Source: Pseudooceanicola onchidii (GTDB taxonomy: Bacteria; Pseudomonadota; Alphaproteobacteria; Rhodobacterales; Rhodobacteraceae). Taken from it: a stretch of 64,000 nucleotides of DNA. Within the stretch, counting starts at the first letter, position 1. Each line of letters starts with the position of its first letter. The DNA lies in NCBI RefSeq assembly GCF_004959925.1, contig NZ_SPUW01000001.1, forward strand, positions 1,302,001 to 1,366,000. Direction: 5' to 3'. Under the pieces are notes generated by a model. The model was given only the letters and a program-made list of their open reading frames with translations, made no database searches and was not told where the DNA came from. The position numbers and the translations under genes are program-made. Below, in pieces: positions 1-9,078 of this stretch.

Positions 1-372
1 CAGATGATGGCGCGGTTCTCGGGGGGGATGTGGGGCGATCTGAAGGTCATCCGCGAATTCCTGTTCCACCGCATGTACCGCGCGCCCGAGGTGGTCGAAA
101 CCCGCGCCAAGGTCACCCGCATCGTGCAGGAACTGTTCCCGATGTTCATGGATCAACCGGACCTTCTGCCCAAGCAGTGGCGCAAGGATGTTGAAGCCAT
201 CGAAGGCGATCGCACCGCGCTGGCGCGGATCGTGTGCGATTACATCTCGGGCATGACCGACCGGTTCGCGATCGTCGAATACGCCCGCCTGACGGGGGAA
301 GAGCCCGAACCCGGCCTGCGCGCCTCCGGTCCGGGTCACATCCGCTATGAAGAGCGGTTGAAGAACGGGTAA
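1..372 (+). CDS. dgt: dGTPase-like deoxynucleotide triphosphohydrolase, C-terminal fragment
   Basis: This is the 3' end of a gene whose start lies left of the window; the frame is open from base 1 to a TAA at 370-372. The 123 visible residues resemble the C-terminal helical part of the HD-family dGTP triphosphohydrolases: a helix-rich region, an Asp/Tyr-Ile-Ser-Gly-Met-Thr-Asp-Arg stretch (YISGMTDRFA) typical of the family's end, and a short tail. Family members hydrolyse dNTPs to deoxynucleoside and triphosphate in the cytoplasm. The catalytic HD motif is outside the window, so the assignment rests on the C-terminal motif and on the nearby argS, a common alphaproteobacterial order. Confidence 0.75.
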   Translation, partial: QMMARFSGGMWGDLKVIREFLFHRMYRAPEVVETRAKVTRIVQELFPMFMDQPDLLPKQWRKDVEAIEGDRTALARIVCDYISGMTDRFAIVEYARLTGEEPEPGLRASGPGHIRYEERLKNG

Positions 373-456
373 TCTGTAACGGCCAGTCAACGCTGGCTAC
401 CAATCCGGCGCAAACGATCTAAGGTCTCTCGTCTGACACCCCGACCCGGAGACCCC

Positions 457-2328
457 ATGGCCGTACCCGTTGACACCCTGCCGCCCGTTGCCGCCTTTGC
501 CCTTGTCGGCGTGCTGGGCGTGGGGGCGCAATTGCTGGCCTGGCGGCTCAAGATGCCGGCCATCGTGCTGATGCTGGTTGCCGGGATCATCGCCGGGCCG
601 ATCACCGGGATCTTCGACCCCGAACGCGAATTCGGCGCCCTGCGCGAACCGATGATCGCCGTGGCCGTGGCGATCATCCTGTTCGAGGGCGGGCTGACGC
701 TGAACCTCAAGTCGTTGCAGGACGCGGCCAAGGGGGTCAGGCGGCTGGTGATCGTCGGCGCGCCGCTTGGATGGCTCATGTCGGCGCTGACGCTGCACTA
801 CGTGGCGGGGCTGGGCTGGGAATCCTCGGCCGTCTTCGGCGGCATCATGATCGTGACCGGCCCCACGGTGATCGCGCCCCTGCTGCGGTCGGCCCGGCTC
901 AATCGTCGCCCGGCGCAGGTGCTGCAGTGGGAGGCCATCGTCAACGACCCCATAGGCGCCCTAGCGGCCGTGCTGGCCTACGAGGTCGTGGGCGTCTTCC
1001 GCGCCTCGCACGCCATGTCCACCGCCATCGGAGAGACCGCACTGGGCATCGTGCTGGCCATCGCCGTCGGCATCGCGGGCGGCTTTGGGCTGGTCTGGGC
1101 GTTCCGCAAGGGGCGGGTGCCGGAATACATGAAGGTGCCGGTGCTGTTCACGCTGTTGCTGGCGGTCTTCGCGGGCTGCGACTGGGTGTTGCATGAAAGC
1201 GGGCTGCTGGCGGTCACCGTCATGGGGATCGTCATTGCCAATTCGGACCTGCCGTCGTTCGAGGAACTGCGCCGCTTCAAGGAACATGCGACGATCCTGC
1301 TGGTCTCGGGCGTCTTCATCATCCTGGCGGCCAGCCTCGATCTGTCGGAACTGTCCACTCTGAACTGGCGCGCGGCCTTCTTCGTGGCGGCCGTTATGCT
1401 GGTGGCGCGGCCTGTGACCGTGCTGGTGTCGCTGATCGGGACGAACCTGCCGTGGCGCGAACAGCTGCTGGTGGCCTTTACCGGCCCGCGCGGCGTGGTG
1501 CTGGTGGCGGTTGCCGGACTTTTCGGCGAACGGCTGGTCGGGCTGGGGGTCGAGGACGCGGCGCTGATCGGCCCGCTGGCCTTCGTGCTGGTCGCCGTCA
1601 CGGTTGTGGTCCACGGCTTCGGCCTGCGTCCCATGGCCCGGGCCCTCGGGCTGACGGGGGCCGAGACGCCGGGCCTGCTGATCGTCGGCGGGTCGCGCTT
1701 TACCACCGGGCTGGCGCGGCTGCTGCATGAAAACGAAATACCCGTTCTGGTATCCGACCCCAACCACAGCAAGCTGCGCGGCGCGCGGCGCGAAGGGGTG
1801 CAGACATACTATGGTGACATCCTGGCCGAGGCGGCGGAACACCGGCTGGACATGGTCAGCTACACGAGCTTGCTGACGGCGACCGACAACGACGCCTACA
1901 ACACGCTGGTCGCCACCGACCTGGCGCATCACTTCGGCCGCGACGCCGTCTACCAGATCGCCCGCGACAAGGAGGCGAACACCCGCCACGCCCTGCCGGT
2001 GACCCTGGGCGGCAAGCCGGTGCTGAAGGACATGACCCACGAGGCGCTTGAAGAACGTATGATTGCGGGCTGGCGTTTCCGGCAGACCCGCCTGACCGAC
2101 AAGTTCACGCTGGACGACTGGCGTGCGGAAAACCCGGACAGCCTTCTTGTCGCGGCGCAGCGCAAGGGCCAGACCATGCGGCTGCTGCGCACCGGAGAGA
2201 ACCTGAAGGGCGCCGAGGACATGCGCCTGATCCACCTTGCCCCGCCCGAGGACGAGGCCGAGGCACGGCGCAATGCGCAACAGGCGCTGAAGGACGGAAG
2301 CGAGGACGACACGCCCTCGGGTGCCTGA
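457..2328 (+). CDS. CPA1-type Na+(K+)/H+ antiporter with cytoplasmic TrkA-N domain
   Basis: A 623-residue inner-membrane cation/proton antiporter of the NhaP/CPA1 type. About 12-13 hydrophobic helices fill residues 1-395. Family hallmarks are visible: FEGGLTL near residue 75, GPTVIAPLLR near 134, and the ion-binding Asn-Asp pair in WEAIVNDPIG near 160. From about residue 405 a Rossmann-like TrkA-N/RCK domain begins (LLIVGGSRFTTG), which in relatives binds NAD or nucleotides and gates transport. An acidic tail ends the protein. It starts at ATG 457 after an AGGTCT..GGAGA-type upstream region, 84 bp after the dgt-like gene. Which cation it moves cannot be told from sequence. Confidence 0.85.
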   Translation: MAVPVDTLPPVAAFALVGVLGVGAQLLAWRLKMPAIVLMLVAGIIAGPITGIFDPEREFGALREPMIAVAVAIILFEGGLTLNLKSLQDAAKGVRRLVIVGAPLGWLMSALTLHYVAGLGWESSAVFGGIMIVTGPTVIAPLLRSARLNRRPAQVLQWEAIVNDPIGALAAVLAYEVVGVFRASHAMSTAIGETALGIVLAIAVGIAGGFGLVWAFRKGRVPEYMKVPVLFTLLLAVFAGCDWVLHESGLLAVTVMGIVIANSDLPSFEELRRFKEHATILLVSGVFIILAASLDLSELSTLNWRAAFFVAAVMLVARPVTVLVSLIGTNLPWREQLLVAFTGPRGVVLVAVAGLFGERLVGLGVEDAALIGPLAFVLVAVTVVVHGFGLRPMARALGLTGAETPGLLIVGGSRFTTGLARLLHENEIPVLVSDPNHSKLRGARREGVQTYYGDILAEAAEHRLDMVSYTSLLTATDNDAYNTLVATDLAHHFGRDAVYQIARDKEANTRHALPVTLGGKPVLKDMTHEALEERMIAGWRFRQTRLTDKFTLDDWRAENPDSLLVAAQRKGQTMRLLRTGENLKGAEDMRLIHLAPPEDEAEARRNAQQALKDGSEDDTPSGA

Positions 2329-2411
2329 TCCGGCCTGGACCATCGCGCGCAAGGTCATGTTGACGCGCCGCATCCCCATGATAAACCCGCGCCAGATTGA
2401 AAGGACGGGCC

Positions 2412-4157
2412 ATGAACCTATTCGCCGACATCCGCAATGCCGTGCTCGAGGCGCTGAACGCGCTGCAAGCGGACGGCACGCTGCCCGAGGGGCTCGATTA
2501 CGCCAATGTGGCGGTCGAACCTCCGCGCGATGCCGGGCATGGCGACATGGCCACCAACGCCGCCATGGTGCTGGCGAAACCGGCGAAGATGAAGCCGCGC
2601 GACATCGCCGACGCGCTGGCCGCGAAACTGGCCGACGATCCGCGCATCCAGAGCGCCGAGGTCGCGGGCCCGGGGTTCCTGAACCTGCGCCTCGACGCCG
2701 CCGCCTGGGCGGGCATCGTGCGCGCGGTGCTGGTCAATGGCGCCGATTTCGGCAAGTCCGACATGGGGCAGGGGCAGAAGGTCAACGTCGAATACGTCTC
2801 GGCCAACCCGACCGGTCCGCTGCATGTCGGCCATACCCGGGGCGCGGTCTTCGGCGATGCGCTGGCCTCGCTGCTGGATTACGCGGGCTATGACGTCACC
2901 CGCGAATACTACATCAACGACGGCGGCGCGCAGGTCGATGTGCTGGCCCGGTCGGTCTACCTCCGTTACCTCGAAGCCCACGGGCAGGAGGTCACCTTCG
3001 AGGGCGGCACCTATCCCGGCGATTACCTGATCGAGGTCGGCGAGGCCCTGAAGGACCGCGTCGGAGACGCCTATGTCGACCAGCCCGAAGAGGTCTGGCT
3101 GGAAGACGTGCGCAACATGGCGACCGAAGCGATGATGGAACTGATCCGCGTCGATCTGGGCATGCTGGGCGTGCAGATGGATCGCTTCTTCTCGGAAAAG
3201 TCGCTGTACGGCACTGGCAAGATCGAGGCCGCGATCGACAGCCTCAAGGCGAAGGGCCTCATCTACAAGGGCGTGCTTGAACCGCCGAAGGGCAAGGTCC
3301 CCGAGGATTGGGAGCCGCGCGAACAGACCCTGTTCAAATCGACTGACCACGGCGATGACGTCGACCGGCCGATCATGAAGTCCGACGGCGCCTGGACCTA
3401 CTTTGCCCCCGACATCGCCTATCACTACGACAAGATCAGCCGCGGCTATGACCTGCTGATCGACGTCTTCGGGGCCGACCACGGCGGCTATGTCAAACGG
3501 ATGAAGGCCGCCGTCAGCGCGCTGTCGGACGGTCGCGTGCCCGTCGACATCAAGCTGTGCCAGCTGGTGAAGCTCTTCAAGGACGGCGAGCCCTTCAAGA
3601 TGTCCAAGCGGGCAGGGACCTTCATCACCCTGCGTGATGTCGTCGACGAGGTCGGGCCGGACGTGACCCGCTTTGTCATGCTGACCCGCAAGAACGACGC
3701 GCCGCTTGATTTCGATTTCGACAAGGTGCTGGAACAATCGCGCGAGAACCCGGTGTTCTACGTGCAATACGCCCATGCCCGTGTCTGTTCGGTGCTGCGC
3801 AAGGCGAATGCGGCTGGCATCGCCCATGACGACGCCACGCTGGCCGACGCGGACCTTGCCGGGATGACCGACGAGGCCGAACTGGCGCTGGCCAAGAAGC
3901 TGTCGGAATGGCCGCGCCTTGTGGAAATCGCCGCGCGGTCGAACGAACCGCACCGGGTGGCCTTCTACCTCTATGAACTCGCCTCTGACCTGCATTCGCT
4001 GTGGAACCGCGGCAACGACAAGCCCGAACTGCGCTTCCTGCAAGAGGGCAAACCGGCGGAAACCCAGTCGAAACTGGCGCTGGCGCGGGCGACTGCCGTT
4101 GTCATTTCCGCAGGTCTTGCTATTCTTGGTGTAACCCCTGCGGAAGAGATGCGTTAA
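2412..4157 (+). CDS. argS: arginyl-tRNA synthetase
   Basis: Class I arginyl-tRNA synthetase of 581 residues, which charges tRNA-Arg in the cytoplasm. The HIGH-type signature appears as [13 protein letters not shown] near residue 132 and the KMSKS loop as [10 protein letters not shown] near 395; the N-terminal Add-1 domain precedes and a DALR anticodon-binding domain ends the protein. I chose ATG 2412, preceded by AAGGACGG with good spacing, over an in-frame TTG at 2397 that would add only MKGRA. It follows the antiporter by 83 bp and is 70 bp before the SPOR gene. Confidence 0.97.
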   Translation: MNLFADIRNAVLEALNALQADGTLPEGLDYANVAVEPPRDAGHGDMATNAAMVLAKPAKMKPRDIADALAAKLADDPRIQSAEVAGPGFLNLRLDAAAWAGIVRAVLVNGADFGKSDMGQGQKVNVEYVSANPTGPLHVGHTRGAVFGDALASLLDYAGYDVTREYYINDGGAQVDVLARSVYLRYLEAHGQEVTFEGGTYPGDYLIEVGEALKDRVGDAYVDQPEEVWLEDVRNMATEAMMELIRVDLGMLGVQMDRFFSEKSLYGTGKIEAAIDSLKAKGLIYKGVLEPPKGKVPEDWEPREQTLFKSTDHGDDVDRPIMKSDGAWTYFAPDIAYHYDKISRGYDLLIDVFGADHGGYVKRMKAAVSALSDGRVPVDIKLCQLVKLFKDGEPFKMSKRAGTFITLRDVVDEVGPDVTRFVMLTRKNDAPLDFDFDKVLEQSRENPVFYVQYAHARVCSVLRKANAAGIAHDDATLADADLAGMTDEAELALAKKLSEWPRLVEIAARSNEPHRVAFYLYELASDLHSLWNRGNDKPELRFLQEGKPAETQSKLALARATAVVISAGLAILGVTPAEEMR

Positions 4158-4227
4158 CGCACCGCCGCTTCCGGGGACGAGCAGTCCAGGAAACCGAGGC
4201 GCAGAAGCGTCCGGAATGTGAGGCGAA

Positions 4228-5283
4228 ATGGCAGAGATACAGGTGGAGTCCGGGCAGGAAGAATTTCCGCTATCCACGAGTACCCTGATCAATCTGACGG
4301 GTGGGCTTGTGTCCATTGCCCTGGTGATCGGCGTGGGCGTCTGGGGCTATAAAACCATGGTCCGCGACGTGTCCGACGTGCCGGTCGTGCGCGCCGCGAA
4401 AGACCCGATGCGCATCGCCCCCGAAGACCCCGGCGGCACGCTGGCGGGCAACACCGGGCTGGCCGTGAACCAGGTCGCCGCCGAAGGCGTCGCCGAAAAG
4501 CCGGCCGACCGCCTGATCCTGGCCCCCGAACCGATCCAGCTGACCAGCGAAGACGAATCGTCCAAGGCCCTGGCCGAGATGATCGCGGCCGAAAACCGCG
4601 CCGCCGACCTGGCCCGCGCCGCCGTGCAAAGCGCCGAAGCCACACCCGATGCCGCGCCCGATACCGTGTCAGGCGACCAGTCCGAGGCGGATGACGGCAC
4701 GCTCGCAAGACTGACCGACATGCTGACCCGCGACGCTAAACCGCTCTCGGGCGAAACGGTGCAGCAAGTCTCCGCCGAAGGCCCGATTGCCGCCGCGCTG
4801 ATGCGCGCGCAGCAGCAGGCCGATCTAAGCGCCGACGAACCCACGGGCCCCGCGGTCGAAGAAGCCCGGCCCGAACCCGTCGCCTTCAGCCCGACCAACG
4901 ATGCCGTGCCGACCACGGTCGTGCGGCCCCGCATGCGGCCGGGCGCGGGCAGCTCTTCGGGCCCCGCCGCGATGATCGCCGCACCATCACCCGGCATGAC
5001 CTCCGTCGATGTCGATCCACGCTCCATCATGCCCGGCACCCGCCTGGCGCAGCTGGGTGCCTATGACAGCGTCGATATCGCGCGCCAGGAATGGGATCGC
5101 TTCTCGGGGCGGTTCTCGGACTACATGAACGGCAAGCAGCGCGTCATCCAGGAGGCCTCGACCGGCGGCCGTACCTTCTATCGCCTGCGTGTCATGGGCT
5201 TCGACGACCTGGCCGCCGCGCGCTATTTCTGCGCCGCGCTTGTTGCCGAACAGGCCGACTGTATCCCCGTGGTGGCGAAATGA
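4228..5283 (+). CDS. SPOR-domain inner-membrane protein
   Basis: A 351-residue bitopic membrane protein. Residues 1-22 are cytoplasmic, a single hydrophobic helix spans about 23-46, then a long acidic Ala/Pro/Glu-rich periplasmic linker runs to about 265. A C-terminal SPOR fold (from LAQLGAYDSVDIARQEW to the end) would bind denuded septal peptidoglycan. The SPOR family is known for septal localisation; a division or envelope role here is inferred. It sits directly upstream of nagZ, its TGA (5281-5283) overlapping the nagZ ATG, which suggests coupled translation of two peptidoglycan-related genes. Confidence 0.85.
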   Translation: MAEIQVESGQEEFPLSTSTLINLTGGLVSIALVIGVGVWGYKTMVRDVSDVPVVRAAKDPMRIAPEDPGGTLAGNTGLAVNQVAAEGVAEKPADRLILAPEPIQLTSEDESSKALAEMIAAENRAADLARAAVQSAEATPDAAPDTVSGDQSEADDGTLARLTDMLTRDAKPLSGETVQQVSAEGPIAAALMRAQQQADLSADEPTGPAVEEARPEPVAFSPTNDAVPTTVVRPRMRPGAGSSSGPAAMIAAPSPGMTSVDVDPRSIMPGTRLAQLGAYDSVDIARQEWDRFSGRFSDYMNGKQRVIQEASTGGRTFYRLRVMGFDDLAAARYFCAALVAEQADCIPVVAK

Positions 5284-6281
5284 CCTTCGGGGCGACGATC
5301 CTCGATGCCGAGGGGCTGCGCCTGAGCGGTGAGGAAAAGGCCTTTTTCCGCGATGCCGATCCCTTTGGCTTCATCCTGTTCGCCCGTAACATCGAACATG
5401 CCGACCAGCTGCGCGCCCTGACAACCGAGATGCGCGAGGCCGTGGGCCGCGACGCCCCGATCCTGATCGACCAGGAGGGCGGCCGGGTTCAGCGTCTGCG
5501 CGAACCGCTGGCCCGCGACTGGACACCGCCTCTGGATTTTGCCCGCGCCGCCGGGGTCCACGCGACCCAGGCGATGTACCTGCGTTATCTGATCACCGCG
5601 CTGGAACTGCGCCGCTACGGCATCGACGTGAACTGCGCGCCGATGGTCGATGTGCCGCGAGCCACCACGCATGATTTCCTGACCAACCGCTGCTATGGCA
5701 TGTCGCCGGCCGAAGCCGCAGGCTTGGGCCGGGCCGTTGCCATGGGGCTGATGGCGGGCGGCGTCCTGCCCGTGGTCAAGCATATCCCCGGACACGGTCT
5801 GGCCACCGCCGACAGCCATTTCGACCTGCCGCATGTCTCTGCCCCGGTGCAGGAGCTCGACACGGTCGATTTCGCGCCCTTCAAGGTGCTGAACGACCTG
5901 CCAATGGCAATGACAGCCCATGTCGTCTACGAGGCCTTCGACAGCGAACCCGCGACCCTGTCGCCGCGCATGATCCAGGTGATCCGCAACGACATCGGCT
6001 TCGACGGCCTGCTGATGACCGACGACATCTCGATGAAGGCGCTCAGCGGGTCCCTGACCGATATCACCACCACCTCGATCGATGCGGGCTGTGACGTGGT
6101 CCTGCTGTGCAACGCCACGCTCGACGATCGCCGCACCGTGGCCGAGGCGGCAGGCCGGATGAGCGCCGCCGCGCAGGAGCGTGCCGAGCGCGCGCTTGCC
6201 ATGCGGACCGGGCAGGAGGTTGACATTCGGGTCGCGGAAGAGAAGCTTGAGGCTCTCTTGCACGGCCAGGGCGATGTCTGA
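5280..6281 (+). CDS. nagZ: beta-N-acetylhexosaminidase (peptidoglycan recycling)
   Basis: GH3-family NagZ of 333 residues, which removes GlcNAc from 1,6-anhydro-MurNAc peptides during cell-wall recycling in the cytoplasm. It shows the expected single-domain length and the signature KHIPGHGLATADSHFDLP carrying the catalytic His and neighbouring Asp, plus an IDQEGGRVQRLR substrate-loop motif and LMTDDISMKAL containing the conserved catalytic Asp. The start is ATG 5280, which overlaps the SPOR stop as ATGA; an upstream in-frame start at 5091 would lie inside the SPOR gene and is not credible. The gene overlaps scpA by 8 bases. Confidence 0.95.
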   Translation: MTFGATILDAEGLRLSGEEKAFFRDADPFGFILFARNIEHADQLRALTTEMREAVGRDAPILIDQEGGRVQRLREPLARDWTPPLDFARAAGVHATQAMYLRYLITALELRRYGIDVNCAPMVDVPRATTHDFLTNRCYGMSPAEAAGLGRAVAMGLMAGGVLPVVKHIPGHGLATADSHFDLPHVSAPVQELDTVDFAPFKVLNDLPMAMTAHVVYEAFDSEPATLSPRMIQVIRNDIGFDGLLMTDDISMKALSGSLTDITTTSIDAGCDVVLLCNATLDDRRTVAEAAGRMSAAAQERAERALAMRTGQEVDIRVAEEKLEALLHGQGDV

Positions 6282-7074
6282 CCCCGAACTTGACCTGAAC
6301 GACACCCGTATCAGCGTATCCGAGCGGCTTGCCGCCGAGGCGCTGATCGTGGACGTGGAAGGCTTTGAAGGGCCGCTGGATATCCTGCTGACACTGGCGC
6401 GGACCCAAAAGGTCGACCTGCTCAAGATCTCGGTCCTGCACTTGGCGGAACAGTATCTTGTCTTCGTCGAGAAGGCCAAGGAACTGCGGATCGAACTGGC
6501 CGCCGATTACCTTGTCATGGCCGCCTGGCTGGCCTTTCTGAAAAGCCGCCTGCTGCTGCCCCCCGACCCGGACGAAGAGGGCCCGTCTGGCGAAGACCTG
6601 GCCGCGCACCTGGCGTTTCAGCTGGAACGGCTGGCGGCGATGCGGGACATGGCCGCGCGCCTGATGGCCCGTGATCAGCTGGGCCGCAACTTCTTTGCCC
6701 GCGGCGTGCCCGAAGGGGTGCAGCGGGTGAAGCGGATCGATTATTCCGCCAACCTGCTGGACCTGATGCAGGCCTATGCCCGCATCCGCACCCACGACGA
6801 ATTCCGCCCCTTCGTGATGGACCGCGACAATGTCTTCACGATGGAACAGGCGCTGGACCGGATGCGCAAGATGATCGGCTTTGCGGGCACCTGGACCGAT
6901 ATCCTGTCCTACCTGCCGCAGGGCTGGGACAGCGACCCCGCGCGCAGGCGATCTGCCACCGCCGCCACCTTTGCGGCGTCGCTGCAATTGGTTAAGGAGG
7001 GGCATGCCGAACTGCGCCAGTCCGGCACCTTCGAACCCATCCACCTGCGCCACCGGGACCAGACCGATGACTGA
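6274..7074 (+). CDS. scpA: segregation and condensation protein A
   Basis: ScpA kleisin subunit of 266 residues, the bridging partner of SMC and ScpB in the chromosome-condensing complex. The N-terminal signature FEGPLDILLTLARTQKVDL and the following LVMAAWLAFLKSRLLLP are diagnostic, and the C-terminal winged-helix region is present. The start ATG 6274 lies within the end of nagZ. The gene overlaps scpB by 8 bases, the usual arrangement. Its place behind nagZ is common in Rhodobacterales. Confidence 0.95.
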   Translation: MSDPELDLNDTRISVSERLAAEALIVDVEGFEGPLDILLTLARTQKVDLLKISVLHLAEQYLVFVEKAKELRIELAADYLVMAAWLAFLKSRLLLPPDPDEEGPSGEDLAAHLAFQLERLAAMRDMAARLMARDQLGRNFFARGVPEGVQRVKRIDYSANLLDLMQAYARIRTHDEFRPFVMDRDNVFTMEQALDRMRKMIGFAGTWTDILSYLPQGWDSDPARRRSATAATFAASLQLVKEGHAELRQSGTFEPIHLRHRDQTDD

Positions 7075-7732
7075 CCAGACCCCGCCGCAGGTCGACGACA
7101 CCGACGTCCTGTTCGATGCCCCCGCGATCGAGGAACAGGAGCGCATGGTCGAAGCCATCCTCTTTGCCTCGACCGAACCCGTGACGGTGGCCGACATGAA
7201 TTCCCGCATGCCTCACGGTTCCGACGCGGCGCTAGCGGTCGGCCTGTTGCGCGACCGCTATGCCGACCGGGGCGTGCGCGTCGTGCAGGTCGGCGATGCC
7301 TGGGCCATCCGCACCGCGCCCGAACTGGGGCACCTGCTGCAGAAGGAAACGGTCGAGACGCGCAAGCTGTCGCGCGCCGCGATCGAAACCCTGGCCATCA
7401 TCGCCTACCACCAGCCGGTGACCCGCGCCGAGATCGAGGAGATCCGGGGTGTCTCGGTCTCTCGCGGAACGATCGATCTGCTGCTCGAGATGGAGTGGAT
7501 CCGCTTTGGCCGTCGCCGGATGACTCCCGGCCGTCCGGTGACCTTCGTGGTGACACCGACCTTCCTGGATCACTTCGGCCTGGAAACCGCCCGCGACCTG
7601 CCGGGGCTGAAGGAGCTTCGTGCCGCCGGGCTTCTCGACAACCGCCCGCCGCCGGGGTTCGAAGCGCCGATGGACGAAGACGAAGTTGCGGACGACGAAG
7701 GCCAGAGCGACATGTTCGAGGACAACCAATGA
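7067..7732 (+). CDS. scpB: segregation and condensation protein B
   Basis: ScpB of 221 residues, with two tandem winged-helix domains that dimerise and bind ScpA/SMC. Motifs seen: VEAILFASTEPVT near the N-terminus, and the second-domain stretch KLSRAAIETLAIIAYHQPVTRAEIEEIRGV, which is strongly conserved in the family (cited here in part). The C-terminus is acidic. Translation starts at ATG 7067 inside the 3' end of scpA. The stop overlaps the ATG of the small downstream gene (ATGA), so three genes are translationally chained. Confidence 0.95.
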   Translation: MTDQTPPQVDDTDVLFDAPAIEEQERMVEAILFASTEPVTVADMNSRMPHGSDAALAVGLLRDRYADRGVRVVQVGDAWAIRTAPELGHLLQKETVETRKLSRAAIETLAIIAYHQPVTRAEIEEIRGVSVSRGTIDLLLEMEWIRFGRRRMTPGRPVTFVVTPTFLDHFGLETARDLPGLKELRAAGLLDNRPPPGFEAPMDEDEVADDEGQSDMFEDNQ

Positions 7733-7905
7733 ACGCAGACCAACTGTTCCGGATGTTCGGCCGTCGATTGCTGAACCGGCTGATGGCCAAGGGCATCAAC
7801 GCCGGGATTGACCGGGCCTCGCGCGGGGACCGTGCGCAGGCGCGCCAATCGAAACAGGCGGTGCGCCGGGTGCGTCAGGTCATGCGGATGTTCCGCCGGT
7901 TCTAG
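7729..7905 (+). CDS. small basic hypothetical protein downstream of scpB
   Basis: A 58-residue, strongly basic protein (many Arg and Lys, ending VRQVMRMFRRF) with no membrane segment. Its ATG overlaps the scpB stop in an ATGA junction, which supports real, coupled translation. I do not recognise a domain; the basic amphipathic pattern could suit nucleic-acid or membrane-surface contact, but that is speculation. Its TAG stop lies inside the first copy of a 12-bp tandem duplication that also supplies the stop of the convergent MFS gene. Confidence 0.65.
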   Translation: MNADQLFRMFGRRLLNRLMAKGINAGIDRASRGDRAQARQSKQAVRRVRQVMRMFRRF

Positions 7906-7921
7906 GCCTGGTTCTAGGCCT
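7898..7921. repeat. 12-bp tandem duplication spanning two convergent stop codons
   Basis: GGTTCTAGGCCT occurs twice head-to-tail (7898-7909, 7910-7921). The first copy carries the TAG that ends the small scpB-linked gene (7903-7905). The second carries CTA (7914-7916), the stop of the minus-strand MFS gene. Confidence 0.9.
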
Positions 7922-9056
7922 GGGCCACCGGCTTGGGCGCGGTCAGGCTCTCGATCACCGCGGCGGCGACGCAGATCGCCGACAGCAGGTTGCACAGCAG
8001 GAACCCGCCGCCCTCGTACGCCGGCCGGAAGGCCAGCGCGCCCCCGGTCACGGCCAGATAGGTGACGGCCGAATTCAGCCCCAGCACCGCACCGCGTTGC
8101 GAAGCATCAAGCTCGGCCAGGCGCGATACGACGAAGTTCAGGCCCAGGTGCTGCACGATCCCCCAGACCAGCGCGATGCCCGCCAGCACGGCAAAGGTGC
8201 CACCGAACCCGGCCATGGCCAGGTAGATCACCGTCAGCCCGGTGAAGGACACCATGCCCGCCATCCGCTGTGGCAGTCGGTCGACGTACTTGTCGATCAG
8301 CGCCGCCAGCCCGAAGCCCGTGCCATAGAACAGCGTCACCACACCCGCGCCGTCGGTCCCGCGCCCGAGCGCATCGTGGACATGCGCGCCGATGAAGGCA
8401 TAGGTGCCATAGAACCCCAGCATCAGCGCGCCGGCCGCGAAAAGCCCCCGCCAGATCCCCGGCACCCGCAGCGCGGTGAGAGGGGAGGTCGCGCGCGCCC
8501 GGCTCATGTCGACGGTCAGGTCGATCCGGTGCATCGCGATGAAGACGCCGATGATGGCCAGGGACAGCACCATGTAGACCGCGCGCCAGCCCGCCCATTC
8601 CGCCAGGAACCCCGATCCGGCAACGCCGCCGACCAGCGCCAGCGTCCAGCCTGACAGGACCAGGCCCATGGTGCGTTTTTCCTGCCCCTTGGGGGCCAGC
8701 TGCGGTGCCAGCGCATAGATCGACGGGATCGCCACGCCCGCGCCGATGCCGCCCAGCCCCTGCGCCAGGATCAGCGCCCATTTCGTCGGCGCCAGGACCG
8801 AGGCGACCATCGAGATCAGGATCACGATCACCGCCTGATACAGCGCCCTGTGCGGCCCGATCACATCGGCGCGCGGCGCCAGCAGGATGGCCGAGGCCGC
8901 GGTGGTCAGCCCATAGGCTGCGGCGGCCTGCACGATTTCCGCGGGGTCTCCGCCAAGGTCGCGGGCCACGGCGCCGGTGATCGGCGCAAGAACCATGGAA
9001 TTCGCCCCGACAACCGCAATGGCGGCCGTCAGCAGGGCAATCGGGGGGGACATCAT
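7914..9056 (-). CDS. major facilitator superfamily transporter
   Basis: A 380-residue polytopic protein with about 12 hydrophobic segments in two bundles separated by a charged loop near residues 180-200 (DLTVDMSRARATS). The pattern suits an MFS drug/metabolite exporter of the DHA type: a charged loop between helices 2 and 3 (APRADVIGPHRALY) matches the family's motif A position, though in degenerate form. The substrate is unknown. It lies 22 bp downstream of the dCTP deaminase gene on the same strand and converges with the scpB block. The start is ATG 9056, with a second ATG immediately after. Confidence 0.8.
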   Translation of the reverse strand: MMSPPIALLTAAIAVVGANSMVLAPITGAVARDLGGDPAEIVQAAAAYGLTTAASAILLAPRADVIGPHRALYQAVIVILISMVASVLAPTKWALILAQGLGGIGAGVAIPSIYALAPQLAPKGQEKRTMGLVLSGWTLALVGGVAGSGFLAEWAGWRAVYMVLSLAIIGVFIAMHRIDLTVDMSRARATSPLTALRVPGIWRGLFAAGALMLGFYGTYAFIGAHVHDALGRGTDGAGVVTLFYGTGFGLAALIDKYVDRLPQRMAGMVSFTGLTVIYLAMAGFGGTFAVLAGIALVWGIVQHLGLNFVVSRLAELDASQRGAVLGLNSAVTYLAVTGGALAFRPAYEGGGFLLCNLLSAICVAAAVIESLTAPKPVAQA

Positions 9057-9078
9057 CTTGGGGTCTTTCCGAAAGGGA

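Noticed and set aside
2418-4316. Long open frame antisense to argS (over 600 codons)
   Set aside because: GC-rich codon bias leaves antisense frames open; its composition is low in recognisable domains, while argS has all family motifs.
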